From assembly GCA_001295905.1 (NCBI GenBank), contig LJHT01000034.1, forward strand, positions 1 to 61,618: 61,618 bases of DNA, in the 5' to 3' direction. The notes beneath the pieces were generated by a model. The model made no database searches, was not told the origin of the DNA, and worked only from the letters and a program-made list of their open reading frames with translations. Of this stretch, positions 39,738 through 50,394 are shown in pieces (the first letter of the stretch is position 1; each line of letters begins with the position of its first letter). Origin of the DNA: a beta proteobacterium AAP51 (lineage in GTDB: Bacteria > Pseudomonadota > Gammaproteobacteria > Burkholderiales > Burkholderiaceae_C). Position numbers and translations under genes: made by a program.

Positions 39738-41324
39738 ATGGACCTGCGCCAACGCGCCAGCGGCATCGTGCTGCACATCACATCGCTGCCGGGGCCGCAC
39801 GGCATCGGCGACCTGGGCCCCGAGGCCTTCCGTTTCGTCGATTGGTTGGCCAGCGCCGGGCAGACCCTGTGGCAGACCTTGCCCATCAACCCCATCGGCC
39901 CCGGCCACTCGCCCTACCAAAGCCCTTCGGCCTTCGCCGGCAGCGGCCTGATGGTCGCCTTGCAGCCGCTGGTGCAACAAGGCTGGTTGCCGGCGGCGGC
40001 GCTGGAGGCCGCCCCGCCCTTCGATGGCCAGCGCGTGGACTGGCCATCCGTCATCCCCTGGCGCTGGGCGCGGCTGCAGCAAGCCGCCGCCGGCTTCTTC
40101 GCACACGCCAGCGCCAGCGACCGCCAGCGCTTCGCGGCCTGGCGCGCCACGCAGGCCGCCTGGCTGGACGAATGGACGCTCTTTGCCGCACTGAAAGACG
40201 CCCACGGCGGCCAGCCCTGGTGGGCCTGGGCGCCCGAACTCGCGCGGCGTGAACCTGCTGCGCTGCTGTCCGCAAGCCAGTACCTGACCCCCCAGCGCGA
40301 CATGCACGCCTTCGTGCAATGGTGCTTCGACGAACAGCTCGCCGCGCTGCGCGCCCACACCCACAAGCGCGGCGTGCGGCTGATGGGCGACCTGCCCATC
40401 TTCGTGGCGCACGACAGCGCCGACGTCTGGGCCCGGCCCGACCTCTACTTCCTGGACGACCGGCACCAGCCCACGGTGGTGGCCGGCTGCCCGCCCGATG
40501 GCTACAGCCCCGACGGCCAGCGCTGGGGCAACCCGCTGTACCGCTGGGACCGCATGGCCGCCGAGGGCTACGCCTGGTGGGTGGCCCGCGTGCAGCGCGC
40601 GCTGGCGCAGGCCGATGTCTTCCGCATCGACCACTTCCGCGGCTTTGCCGGCTACTGGGAAGTGCCCGCCGCTGCACCCACTGCGCGTGACGGCCGCTGG
40701 GCACCGGGCCCGGGCGTGGCGCTGTTCCAGGCGATCCAGGATGCGCTGGGAAAGCTGCCCATCGTGGCCGAAGACCTGGGCACCATCACGCCCGACGTCA
40801 TCGCGCTCCGCGACCACCTCGGCTTCCCCGGCATGCGCATCGTGCAGGAGGCCTTCGGCGGCGACGCGAGCCACGGCTTCCTGCCCCACCACCACGTGCC
40901 GGCCTGCCTGGCCTACAGCAGCACGCACGACAGCGACACCGCCCTGGGCTGGTGGCGCAGCGCCCCCGCCGCGCACCGCGCCTTCGCGGCCGAGTACCTG
41001 CAGGCCGGCGGCCGGGGCGGTGTGCATGACGGCACGGGCGACGGCGCAGACGTGCCGATGGCTCTGGTGCGCGCCGCCAGCCGCTCGGTGGCGGCGTTGG
41101 CGCTGTTCACCATGCAGGACGTGCTGTCGCTGGACAGCGCGCACCGCATGAACCTGCCCGGCACCGACCGCGGCAACTGGAGCTGGCGCTTCAGCTGGGC
41201 CCAGGTGCCGGCCGACCTGGCGCCGACACTGGCGCGCACGGCTGCGGCCACGGGGCGCGCGGGTTTCCAGGGGCTGTCGGGCGAGGCGCGCAGCCCGGCC
41301 GGGCCGGCTGGGGCCGCTGCCTAG
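39738..41324 (+). CDS. malQ: 4-alpha-glucanotransferase (amylomaltase)
   Basis: 528 residues, GH77. It disproportionates maltodextrins in the cytoplasm and releases glucose for the glucokinases. Motifs: ASGIVLHITSLPGPHGIGDLG at the N-terminus (shown in part), SPYQSPSAFAG (~56), nucleophile region FRIDHFRGF (~295), acid Glu in PIVAEDLGTITP (~340) and STHDSDT (~395). Slightly longer than plant D-enzymes and shorter than E. coli MalQ (694). A perfect HexR-like palindrome precedes it. The MFS gene starts 12 nt after its stop and may be co-transcribed. Confidence 0.94.
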   Translation: MDLRQRASGIVLHITSLPGPHGIGDLGPEAFRFVDWLASAGQTLWQTLPINPIGPGHSPYQSPSAFAGSGLMVALQPLVQQGWLPAAALEAAPPFDGQRVDWPSVIPWRWARLQQAAAGFFAHASASDRQRFAAWRATQAAWLDEWTLFAALKDAHGGQPWWAWAPELARREPAALLSASQYLTPQRDMHAFVQWCFDEQLAALRAHTHKRGVRLMGDLPIFVAHDSADVWARPDLYFLDDRHQPTVVAGCPPDGYSPDGQRWGNPLYRWDRMAAEGYAWWVARVQRALAQADVFRIDHFRGFAGYWEVPAAAPTARDGRWAPGPGVALFQAIQDALGKLPIVAEDLGTITPDVIALRDHLGFPGMRIVQEAFGGDASHGFLPHHHVPACLAYSSTHDSDTALGWWRSAPAAHRAFAAEYLQAGGRGGVHDGTGDGADVPMALVRAASRSVAALALFTMQDVLSLDSAHRMNLPGTDRGNWSWRFSWAQVPADLAPTLARTAAATGRAGFQGLSGEARSPAGPAGAAA

Positions 41325-41336
41325 AATCCGCGGGCT

Positions 41337-42761
41337 TTGTCGACCTCAGACGCCTCCTCCGCCTCCGCCTCTGCCGTGCCGCCCCGGCTGCTGCCGGTGC
41401 TGTTCATCGGCGTCTTCATGGCCGCGCTGGACACGGCCGTGCTGGCGCCGGCCATTCCCGTGCTGCGCGCGAGCTTCGGCCTGGACATCCGCGAGGCCGG
41501 GCTGCTGATGGTGGCCTTCATCCTGTTCAGCCTGCCGAGCACGGCGCTGATGGCCAACCTGGGCGACCGCCACGGCCGCCGCCCCGTCTTCCTGGCCAGC
41601 GTGGGCCTGTTCGCGGCCGGCTCGCTGCTCATCGCGCTGGCGCCGAACTTCGCCACGCTGCTGGCCGGCCGCGCGCTGCAGGGCGTGGGCGGCGGCGGCA
41701 TCATTCCCACGGCCAGCGCCGTGATCGGCGACGCGCTGCCGCCCGCGCAGCGCGGCCGCGCCCTGGGCCTCATCGGCGCCACCTACGGCATGGCCTTCGT
41801 GCTGGGCCCGCCACTGGCCGGGCTGCTGATGACGGTGGCCAGCTGGCACTGGATCTTCCTGCTGAACCTGCCCATCGCCGCGCTGGTGCTGGTGCTGGGC
41901 CGGCGCGCCCTGCCGCCCCAGGCTGCGGCACCCCGAACCGGCGCTGGCGCCTTGCCGCGGCTGGACTGGGCGGGCCTGGTGCTGGTGTTCTTCAGCCTGG
42001 GCTGCCTGGTGCTGGGCATCACGCGCGGGCTCGACGGCTTGCTCGGCCGCACGCTGTGGCCGCTGCTGCTGGTTGCGGCCGCGCTGGGCCTGGTGGCGCT
42101 GGTGGTGGTGGAAACGCGCGCCGCTGCGCGCGGGCAGCGGCCGATGATTCCGCTGGCGCTGCTGCAGCAGCGCCAGCTCGCCTGCACCTACCTGCTGACG
42201 GCCGGCGCGGGCTTCGGCATGGGCAGCGTCATCTTCCTCACCAGCATCGCCACGCTGCAGCACGGCGTGGCGCACGCCAACGGCGGCTTCGTGCTGCTGC
42301 CGATGGTGCTGTGCTCGATGCTCGGTTCGGTGGGCGCGGGGCGGCTGCTCAACCGCCTGGGCGCGCGCCGCGTCGTGCTGGCGGGCTTCGTGCTGCTGGC
42401 CGGCGGCTATGGCGCCTGCGCCTGGCCGGGCTGGGGGCTGTGGGGTTTCATCGCCGCCACCATGCCCGTGGGGCTGGGCGTGGGCGTGGTGGTGGGCGGC
42501 GCGCTGCGCACCATCGCCATCGACGAGGCGCCGCTGCCGCTGCGCGGCGCGGCGCAGGGCCTGGTGAACATCTTCACCAGCGTGGGCACGCTGATGTCGG
42601 CCACCGCCATCGGCACCGTGGCCGATTTCGCAGGCGGCGGCGGGCGCGGGCTGCTGCTGGCCTATGCCGGCGTGGCGGCCACCATGGGCCTGATGGCGCT
42701 GGCCACGCTGGCCTTGCGCACGGCGCCCGGGGCGCAGACGGCCCTGGAATCCCGGGCCTGA
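41337..42761 (+). CDS. MFS transporter, DHA-type (multidrug-like exporter)
   Basis: 474 residues, start TTG at 41337; a downstream Met at residue 28 would cut into TM1, so the TTG is preferred. MFS motif A is LGDRHGRRPV near residue 75. PAIPVLRASFGLDIREAGLL and GRALQGVGGGGIIP (~108-121) are typical of the DHA2 drug:H+ antiporters. Hydrophobicity suggests 12-14 helices. The substrate is unknown. It is 12 nt after malQ, so sugar export or drug efflux could both be argued; position alone does not decide. Confidence 0.85.
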   Translation: MSTSDASSASASAVPPRLLPVLFIGVFMAALDTAVLAPAIPVLRASFGLDIREAGLLMVAFILFSLPSTALMANLGDRHGRRPVFLASVGLFAAGSLLIALAPNFATLLAGRALQGVGGGGIIPTASAVIGDALPPAQRGRALGLIGATYGMAFVLGPPLAGLLMTVASWHWIFLLNLPIAALVLVLGRRALPPQAAAPRTGAGALPRLDWAGLVLVFFSLGCLVLGITRGLDGLLGRTLWPLLLVAAALGLVALVVVETRAAARGQRPMIPLALLQQRQLACTYLLTAGAGFGMGSVIFLTSIATLQHGVAHANGGFVLLPMVLCSMLGSVGAGRLLNRLGARRVVLAGFVLLAGGYGACAWPGWGLWGFIAATMPVGLGVGVVVGGALRTIAIDEAPLPLRGAAQGLVNIFTSVGTLMSATAIGTVADFAGGGGRGLLLAYAGVAATMGLMALATLALRTAPGAQTALESRA

Positions 42762-42772
42762 GCGCGGGGGCC

Positions 42773-42820
42773 CCTTCGGGCCTTCGGGCCTTCGGGCCTT
42801 CGGGCCTTCGGGCCTTCGGG
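42773..42820 (+). repeat. intergenic tandem array (CCTTCGGG)6
   Basis: Six exact 8-bp units between two convergent genes, followed by a decaying tail with GGCCC, GTCGGTCATTCGG and CTGTCGGCC. It is non-coding, and the unit (not a multiple of three) could slip freely. Confidence 0.95.
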
Positions 42821-42859
42821 TCATTGGCCCGTCGGTCATTCGGCCTGTCGGCCTTGGTC

Positions 42860-44758
42860 TCAGGCGGGCTTCTTCGGCGCGGCTTTCTTCGGGGCCGCCT
42901 TCTTGGTCGCCGCCTCGTTCGCCGCCTTTTTCTTGGGCGCCGCCTTCGCGCGCTTTTTCGCCGCCGCTTTCTTCGCCTTGGCGGGCTTGCCGGCCTTGCT
43001 GGCCGCCCGCGCACCGGTGCTCACCACCAGCACGCGCACCGACTGCGGCCCCAGGTAGAGGTTGGCCCGGCCGCCGGCATCGGCCCGCGCCGCCTGCGCG
43101 CCGCCTTCGGGCAGCGCCGACAGCAGCCGCGCATTCGGCGGCAGGTTTTCCATCTGCGCCTGGGCCAGCTCGGTGCCGTAGTTGATGAGCACCTGCACCC
43201 GCTCGCCCTCGTGCACGCGCTGCCAGCCCGCCACCAGGCCTTGCGCAAAGCCGTGCTCCATGCGCCCGCGTGCCAGGCTGGGCCGCGTGTTGCGCAGCGC
43301 CAGCAGCGCCTTGTAGAAGTTGAAGAGGCTGCCGGGGTCGGCGCGCTGCGCCGCGAGGTTGTGCGTGGCGGCATTGGGTGCCACCGGGCGGAAGGGCGTG
43401 CCGGTGGTGAAGCCGGCGGTGCCGGGCTCGGCCGTCCAGCTGTAGGGGCTGCGCAGCGGCAGGTCGCCCTGCAGCCCGGGCACGCCGGCCTGGCCGATTT
43501 CTTCGCCGTAGTAGATGAAAGGCGTGCCGGGCTGCAGCAGGTAGCCGGCGGCCGCCACGCGGTAGGCACGTTCATTGCCGCCAAGCTGGTCCCACAGGCG
43601 CTGGCCGGCGAAAGCGTCGTGGTTGCTCAGGAAGGTGGCCATGGTGGGCGAGGCCCCACCCTGTGCCCGATGCGCCACGTCGTAATGCGTGGCCACCTTC
43701 TGCACCGAAGCGGCCTCGCCCTGGGCGGCCTTCACGTAGTGGTGCACGAAGCCGAAGGCGAAGGCGCCGCCGCAGACGGCCGGGTCGCCGTAGGCGGCGG
43801 GCTCGGCCGTGGCCTCGCACACCACGTAGCGCTGCGGGTAGCTCTTGATGAGGTCTTGCAGGCGCTTGGTGAGCGCGCGGCTCTCGGGTTGGTCGTTCCA
43901 GCGCACGGCGTCGCCTTCCAGCAGGTGCGGCACGGCGTCCAGCCGGTAGCCGTCCAGGCCGCGGTTCAGCCAGAAGCGCAGGCTGTCCTCGTGGTACTGC
44001 AGCACTGGCGGGTGTCGGAAGTTGAAGTCGGGCATGTGCGGCCCGAAGGTGCCGAAAAAGAAGTTGCGCGCGCCCGGCGGCGGGGGTGGCAGCTGCTTGA
44101 TGTCGCCGGTGAAGTTCCAGGGCTCGCCTTCGGCGGCATACCAGGGGTTCTTGCCCCAGATCTCCCAACCGGTCGGTAGTTCGTCGGCCCACACGAACCA
44201 GGGGCGGAAGGGGTTGTCGCGGCCCTTCAGCGCTTCCTGGAACATCGGGTGCTGGGCGGCGCTGTGGTTGATGACGTAATCCATGATCACGCCGATGCCG
44301 CGACGATGGGCTTCGCGCAGCAGCTCGTCGAAATCGGCCAGGGTGCCGTACTCGGGCGCGATGGCGCGGAAGTCGGTGGTGGCGTAGCCGTGGTCGCCAT
44401 CGGCGTTGGCGGTGATGGGCATCAGCCAGAGGCCGCGCACGCCCAGCTCCTGCAGGTGGTCCAGGGTCTGCGTCAGGCCGCGCAGGTCGCCGATGCCGTC
44501 GCCATTGCTGTCGCGCCAGGCACGCACGAAGATTTCCATGAACGCGCCGTGGTACCAGCCCTCGGGCAAGGCGCTGCGCACGGGCTGCGCGGGCACGGGG
44601 CGGGTGTCGAGGGCTGGCGCGGGTGGCTGCTGCGGCTGGGCCAGGCTGGGGGCCGAAACCGAGGCGAGGCTCAAGCCCAAAGCCAGCGCCGATACCGGCG
44701 CCAGCAACCGGGCCCCGGCCCGGGCCCGCTGCAGGCGGTGGAAAAGGGAAGGAGGCAT
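42860..44758 (-). CDS. secreted GH13 alpha-amylase/alpha-glucosidase-like enzyme with Lys/Ala-rich C-terminal tail
   Basis: 632 residues. Signal peptide ~1-41 (ending APSLAQ). GH13 features: FVRAWRDSNGDGIGDLRGLT (~80; the Asp/Asn-rich loop is a Ca site in relatives), VIMDYVINHSAAQH (~157), nucleophile Asp in DGYRLDAVP (~273), Glu in VVCEATAE (~308) and Asp in LSNHDAFAG (~380). The last ~55 residues are unrelated to amylases: PAKAKKAAAKKRAKAAPKKK followed by KKAAPKKAAPKKPA, like a histone-H1 tail. Exported by its signal. Divergent from pulA, with two HexR-like sites between. Confidence 0.9.
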   Translation of the reverse strand: MPPSLFHRLQRARAGARLLAPVSALALGLSLASVSAPSLAQPQQPPAPALDTRPVPAQPVRSALPEGWYHGAFMEIFVRAWRDSNGDGIGDLRGLTQTLDHLQELGVRGLWLMPITANADGDHGYATTDFRAIAPEYGTLADFDELLREAHRRGIGVIMDYVINHSAAQHPMFQEALKGRDNPFRPWFVWADELPTGWEIWGKNPWYAAEGEPWNFTGDIKQLPPPPPGARNFFFGTFGPHMPDFNFRHPPVLQYHEDSLRFWLNRGLDGYRLDAVPHLLEGDAVRWNDQPESRALTKRLQDLIKSYPQRYVVCEATAEPAAYGDPAVCGGAFAFGFVHHYVKAAQGEAASVQKVATHYDVAHRAQGGASPTMATFLSNHDAFAGQRLWDQLGGNERAYRVAAAGYLLQPGTPFIYYGEEIGQAGVPGLQGDLPLRSPYSWTAEPGTAGFTTGTPFRPVAPNAATHNLAAQRADPGSLFNFYKALLALRNTRPSLARGRMEHGFAQGLVAGWQRVHEGERVQVLINYGTELAQAQMENLPPNARLLSALPEGGAQAARADAGGRANLYLGPQSVRVLVVSTGARAASKAGKPAKAKKAAAKKRAKAAPKKKAANEAATKKAAPKKAAPKKPA

Positions 44759-44787
44759 CGCGTCGGCTCCAGCAGTCAGCCCGCGAA

Positions 44788-44802
44788 TGTAGGCCGACTA
44801 CA
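44788..44802. promoter_or_regulatory. HexR-like operator, perfect TGTAG-GCCGA-CTACA
   Basis: It lies 30 nt upstream of the secreted amylase start (44758, minus strand) in the 161-nt region shared with pulA. Arms are perfect; the centre is GC-rich. Confidence 0.68.
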
Positions 44803-44866
44803 GATCGACGGCACTGCTGATGAACCCGACTTTCCCGACGCGCAGCAAGGTGACTACGGATAGCGA

Positions 44867-44881
44867 TGTAGTTTTACTTCG
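44867..44881. promoter_or_regulatory. HexR-like operator, degenerate TGTAG-TTTTA-CTTCG, before pulA
   Basis: Left arm and centre match the HexR consensus (TGTAGTTTTACT). CTAC follows five bases further on, and TAGCGA/TCGCTA flank the site as a wider dyad. It is 39 nt before pulA. TACTAT at 44884-44889 is a possible -10. Confidence 0.5.
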
Positions 44882-44919
44882 CTACTATTTCATGCTTCCG
44901 ACCACCACTCGCCCCCGCC

Positions 44920-47751
<2,832 letters not shown>

Positions 47752-47788
47752 ACGGAGCAGGCCGCGGCGCCACCGGAGAATCACGGCC

Positions 47789-48439
47789 ATGAAGCAGCAC
47801 CTGCCACCACGGCATTTCCACGGCGGCCCTGCCGGCCTGGTACCGAGCCTGGCTCTGGGCTTGGTCCTGGGCCTGGCAGCCGCGCTCATCACCAGCGGCG
47901 CCCGGGCACAGGCGGCCGCCACCACGGCGCCGGCGGCCGCCAGCCCGCCGGCCGCCTTGGCCACCGTGCCCAACGTCGATCTGGAACGCTACATGGGCCG
48001 CTGGTACGAAGTGGCGCGTTTCCCCAACCGCTTCCAGAAAGACTGCAGCGGCCCGGCCACGGCCGACTACGCGCTGCTGCCGAACGGCCGCGTGCAGGTG
48101 ACGAACCGCTGCCCTCAGGCCAGTGGCAAGGTCGACGAAGCCATCGGCGAAGCCCGCCGCGTGGGCGGCCCGGGGTCGCCGAAGCTGGAGGTGCGCTTCG
48201 CGCCGGCCTGGTTGTCGTGGCTGCCCAGCGTCTGGGGCAACTACTGGGTCATCGAGCTCGACCCCGGCTACACCCTGGCCGTGGTGAGCGAGCCCCAGCG
48301 CGAGTTCCTGTGGGTGCTGGCACGCCAGCCCCAGGTGGAAGAGGCAACCTGGAACGCCTTGATGGCGCGGCTGCGCGCCCAGGGCTTCGACCTCGGCCGC
48401 TTGAAGCCCGCCGGGCCGAGCAGCCTGCCCAAACCCTGA
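47789..48439 (+). CDS. blc: lipocalin family protein (Blc-like)
   Basis: 216 residues. The lipocalin signature YMGRWYEVARFPNRFQKDC is at ~67-85, and the other conserved regions are VTNRCP, GEARRV and NYWVIELDPGYTLAVVSEP. The N-terminus (~1-42) is a signal-type hydrophobic segment with a long Ala-rich stretch. E. coli Blc is an outer-membrane lipoprotein; no convincing lipobox Cys is seen here, so a soluble periplasmic form is possible. The long N-terminus makes the start uncertain. 37 nt after pulA; co-transcription is possible. Confidence 0.88.
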   Translation: MKQHLPPRHFHGGPAGLVPSLALGLVLGLAAALITSGARAQAAATTAPAAASPPAALATVPNVDLERYMGRWYEVARFPNRFQKDCSGPATADYALLPNGRVQVTNRCPQASGKVDEAIGEARRVGGPGSPKLEVRFAPAWLSWLPSVWGNYWVIELDPGYTLAVVSEPQREFLWVLARQPQVEEATWNALMARLRAQGFDLGRLKPAGPSSLPKP

Positions 48440-48503
48440 TCGAGAAAAGGGCCACGCAGGCGCCCGAAGTGCCGCCAAATGCACGCGCCTGCGCAGCGCA
48501 GAC

Positions 48504-48528
48504 CGCCCCCCCTGCGGCTGGGGGGGCG
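48504..48528 (+). terminator. GC-rich hairpin after lipocalin gene
   Basis: CGCCCCCCC and GGGGGGGCG form a 9-bp stem around TGCGGCT. No U-tract follows; AATTGACA comes next, and TTGACA at 48531-48536 is a possible -35 for the next gene, though I see no convincing -10 at 17 nt. Confidence 0.5.
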
Positions 48529-48592
48529 AATTGACATGCACGGCTGGGATAATCTGCACAAGAGTGTAAGCAGGCCCCCAGGAGAAACCCCC

Positions 48593-49111
48593 ATGACCAG
48601 CCCTGACAAAGCGCCCACCCCGGCGCAGGCTGCCAGACGCCAACTCGTCCGCGGCGCGTTCGCCGCGCCGGCGCTGTTGACGGTCTACAGCGGCAGCGCG
48701 CTGGCCAACGCTTCGGCCAAACGTTGCCTGGTGAACCAGACCAACACACCGCGCATGGAGCCCGTGGCCACGGCAGCGGACAACTTCGTCCGCATCCAGC
48801 TGCACCAGACCGGCACCTCGACCAACCCCACCTACTGGGTGAGCGGCGCCACGATCAACAACCTGAAGCGCAACTCCACGACGGTTTTCATCGAAAGCAC
48901 GAAGTGGCAGCAGTTCGACGTCACCAACAACAGGCTCGTCGGCAGTGCCATTGACATGGCCAGCACGCCAGCGCTCTCATCCAACCCCCAGCGCTGGGCC
49001 GCCGTGCGCTTCAACGCGGCGGGCAGCGTGCGGGGCGTGGGGGTCGCCAGCGCCACCGGTGAGTCTGCGCTGGCCAACACCTGCTGGAACTCGGTCGGAC
49101 CCACGCTCTGA
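48593..49111 (+). CDS. Tat-type exported hypothetical protein, first gene of HPr-rel-A cassette
   Basis: 172 residues from the ATG at 48593, with GGAGAAA ~8 nt upstream; the in-frame start at 48479 would add unrelated residues. The signal is RRQLVRGAFAAPALLTVYSG, ending SALANA at ~43, a twin-arginine-like leader. The mature part is Thr/Asn/Ser-rich, with two Cys (CLVNQ near 47 and CWNSVGPTL at the end), and has no recognisable domain. It directly precedes the PqqD-like gene by 21 nt and is the obvious candidate substrate of the downstream kinase and nucleotidyltransferase; that link is inference from position. Confidence 0.75.
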   Translation: MTSPDKAPTPAQAARRQLVRGAFAAPALLTVYSGSALANASAKRCLVNQTNTPRMEPVATAADNFVRIQLHQTGTSTNPTYWVSGATINNLKRNSTTVFIESTKWQQFDVTNNRLVGSAIDMASTPALSSNPQRWAAVRFNAAGSVRGVGVASATGESALANTCWNSVGPTL

Positions 49112-49132
49112 GGCGGGCCGAACCTCGCGGCC

Positions 49133-49426
49133 GTGCGGGCCTACCTCAGAGCGCCGGGTGTCCGCTTCGCGCAGCTCGGCAGCGCCTGGGTCGCTTTCAG
49201 CCCCCTGTCTGGCGAAACCCACCTGCTCAACACCGAGAGCGTGGCGCTCATCGAAACGCTCGACCTGCAAGAACCCCGCACACCTGAGGCAGCCGCCCAG
49301 ATGCTGGCCGCCGACAGCGGCTTCAGCCCCGAAGAGATGAGCGAGTTGCTGCGCGACGCCTGGTCCACGCTGCTGCAGGCCGGCCTGATACGGGCTTGCG
49401 GCAGCACCGCATGCCAGCCGGCCTGA
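49133..49426 (+). CDS. HPr-rel-A system PqqD family peptide chaperone (RRE-like)
   Basis: 97 residues, GTG start with no strong Shine-Dalgarno; coupling to the upstream gene is plausible. The PqqD-like winged-helix pattern is clear: WVAFSPLSGETHLLNTESVALIETL (in part, ~19-43), then a second half with PEEMSELLRDAWSTLLQAGLI. PqqD-type domains are RiPP recognition elements that hold a precursor's leader for a modifying enzyme. Its stop overlaps the kinase start (TGATG). The HPr-rel-A name is from remembered protein-family nomenclature. Confidence 0.85.
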   Translation: MRAYLRAPGVRFAQLGSAWVAFSPLSGETHLLNTESVALIETLDLQEPRTPEAAAQMLAADSGFSPEEMSELLRDAWSTLLQAGLIRACGSTACQPA

Positions 49427-50394
49427 TGGCCGCCGAGGCCGGCCCGCCCACCCTCGGCAACGCCGGCCCGCAGCCGATACGCCAGGCCCTGCTGGGCGCA
49501 GGCCTGTGGCTCGACGTGGGCCTGGTGCGCATGCGCGTGCGTGGTGATGCGCCCTTGCTGGCCGAACACCTGCAATCGGTCTACCGGCACTTCGCGCTGC
49601 AGACGCAGGGCGATTGGGCCGACCTGCACTTCGAGCTGCGCCGCCCCCGCCACCTGCGGCGCTGGATCGCGCCGCAGGTGCGCTTTGTCTGCGACGGGCA
49701 GGCGCCTTTCGAGCCCTTCCCGGCGGCCGCCGCCCTGCCGCTGATGGAGTGGGGCGCGAACTGGCTGATCGGCCGCCGCTGCAACCACCTGCTGCTGCTG
49801 CACGCGGGTGTGGTGGAACGCCAGGGCCGGGCGCTGGTGATGCCGGCGGTGCCGGGTTCGGGCAAGAGCACGCTCACCGCCGCGCTGTCGCTGAGCGGCT
49901 GGCGCCTGCTGTCCGACGAGTTCGGCGCCTACGACCTGGAAGCCGGGGCCTTCCGGCCGGCGCTCAAGCCCATCGGCCTGAAGAACCAGTCCATCGACGT
50001 CATTCGCGCCTTTGCGCGCGCGGCGCCCTCAGCCCCCGAAGCCCCTTTAGGCCCGAGCTTCCCCAATACGCGCAAGGGCACCGTCGCCCACCTGGCGCCC
50101 GATGCTGCGGCCGTGCAGCGCGTGCATGAAACGGCGCTGCCCGGCGCCGTGCTGCTGCCGCGCTGGCAGGCCGGCAGCCCGACGGAGCTGGTGCGCGTGC
50201 AGCCGCAGCTGGCGTTCTCGGCGCTCGCCTTCAACGCCTTCAACTACCAGGTGCTCGGCGCCCAAGGCTTCGAGGCCGTGGTCGCGCTGTGCACGCAGTG
50301 CCCGGTGTGGCAGCTGGTGTACAGCGACCTGGGCGACGCGCTGGCCAAGATCGACGCACTGTGGCCCGAAGTGCTGCAAGGTGGCGCGCCATGA
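49426..50394 (+). CDS. HprK-related kinase A
   Basis: 322 residues from the ATG at 49426, which overlaps the PqqD stop; ATG 49411 is an alternative. The P-loop is PAVPGSGKSTLTAAL (~137-151), as in the catalytic domain of HPr kinase/phosphorylase; LLSDEFGAYD (~158) and GLKNQSIDVI (~180) are further HprK-like parts. It lacks HprK's N-terminal domain arrangement, and no ptsH or PTS gene is nearby, so HPr is unlikely as substrate. HprK homologues in some lasso-peptide clusters phosphorylate the precursor peptide; this is the closest functional precedent I know. Stop overlaps the next start (ATGA). Confidence 0.87.
   Translation: MAAEAGPPTLGNAGPQPIRQALLGAGLWLDVGLVRMRVRGDAPLLAEHLQSVYRHFALQTQGDWADLHFELRRPRHLRRWIAPQVRFVCDGQAPFEPFPAAAALPLMEWGANWLIGRRCNHLLLLHAGVVERQGRALVMPAVPGSGKSTLTAALSLSGWRLLSDEFGAYDLEAGAFRPALKPIGLKNQSIDVIRAFARAAPSAPEAPLGPSFPNTRKGTVAHLAPDAAAVQRVHETALPGAVLLPRWQAGSPTELVRVQPQLAFSALAFNAFNYQVLGAQGFEAVVALCTQCPVWQLVYSDLGDALAKIDALWPEVLQGGAP

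Noticed and set aside
49426..50394. Genuine HPr kinase/phosphorylase of the PTS
   Set aside because: No ptsH, ptsI or EIIA gene nearby, and the domain layout and neighbours match the HPr-rel-A cassette.
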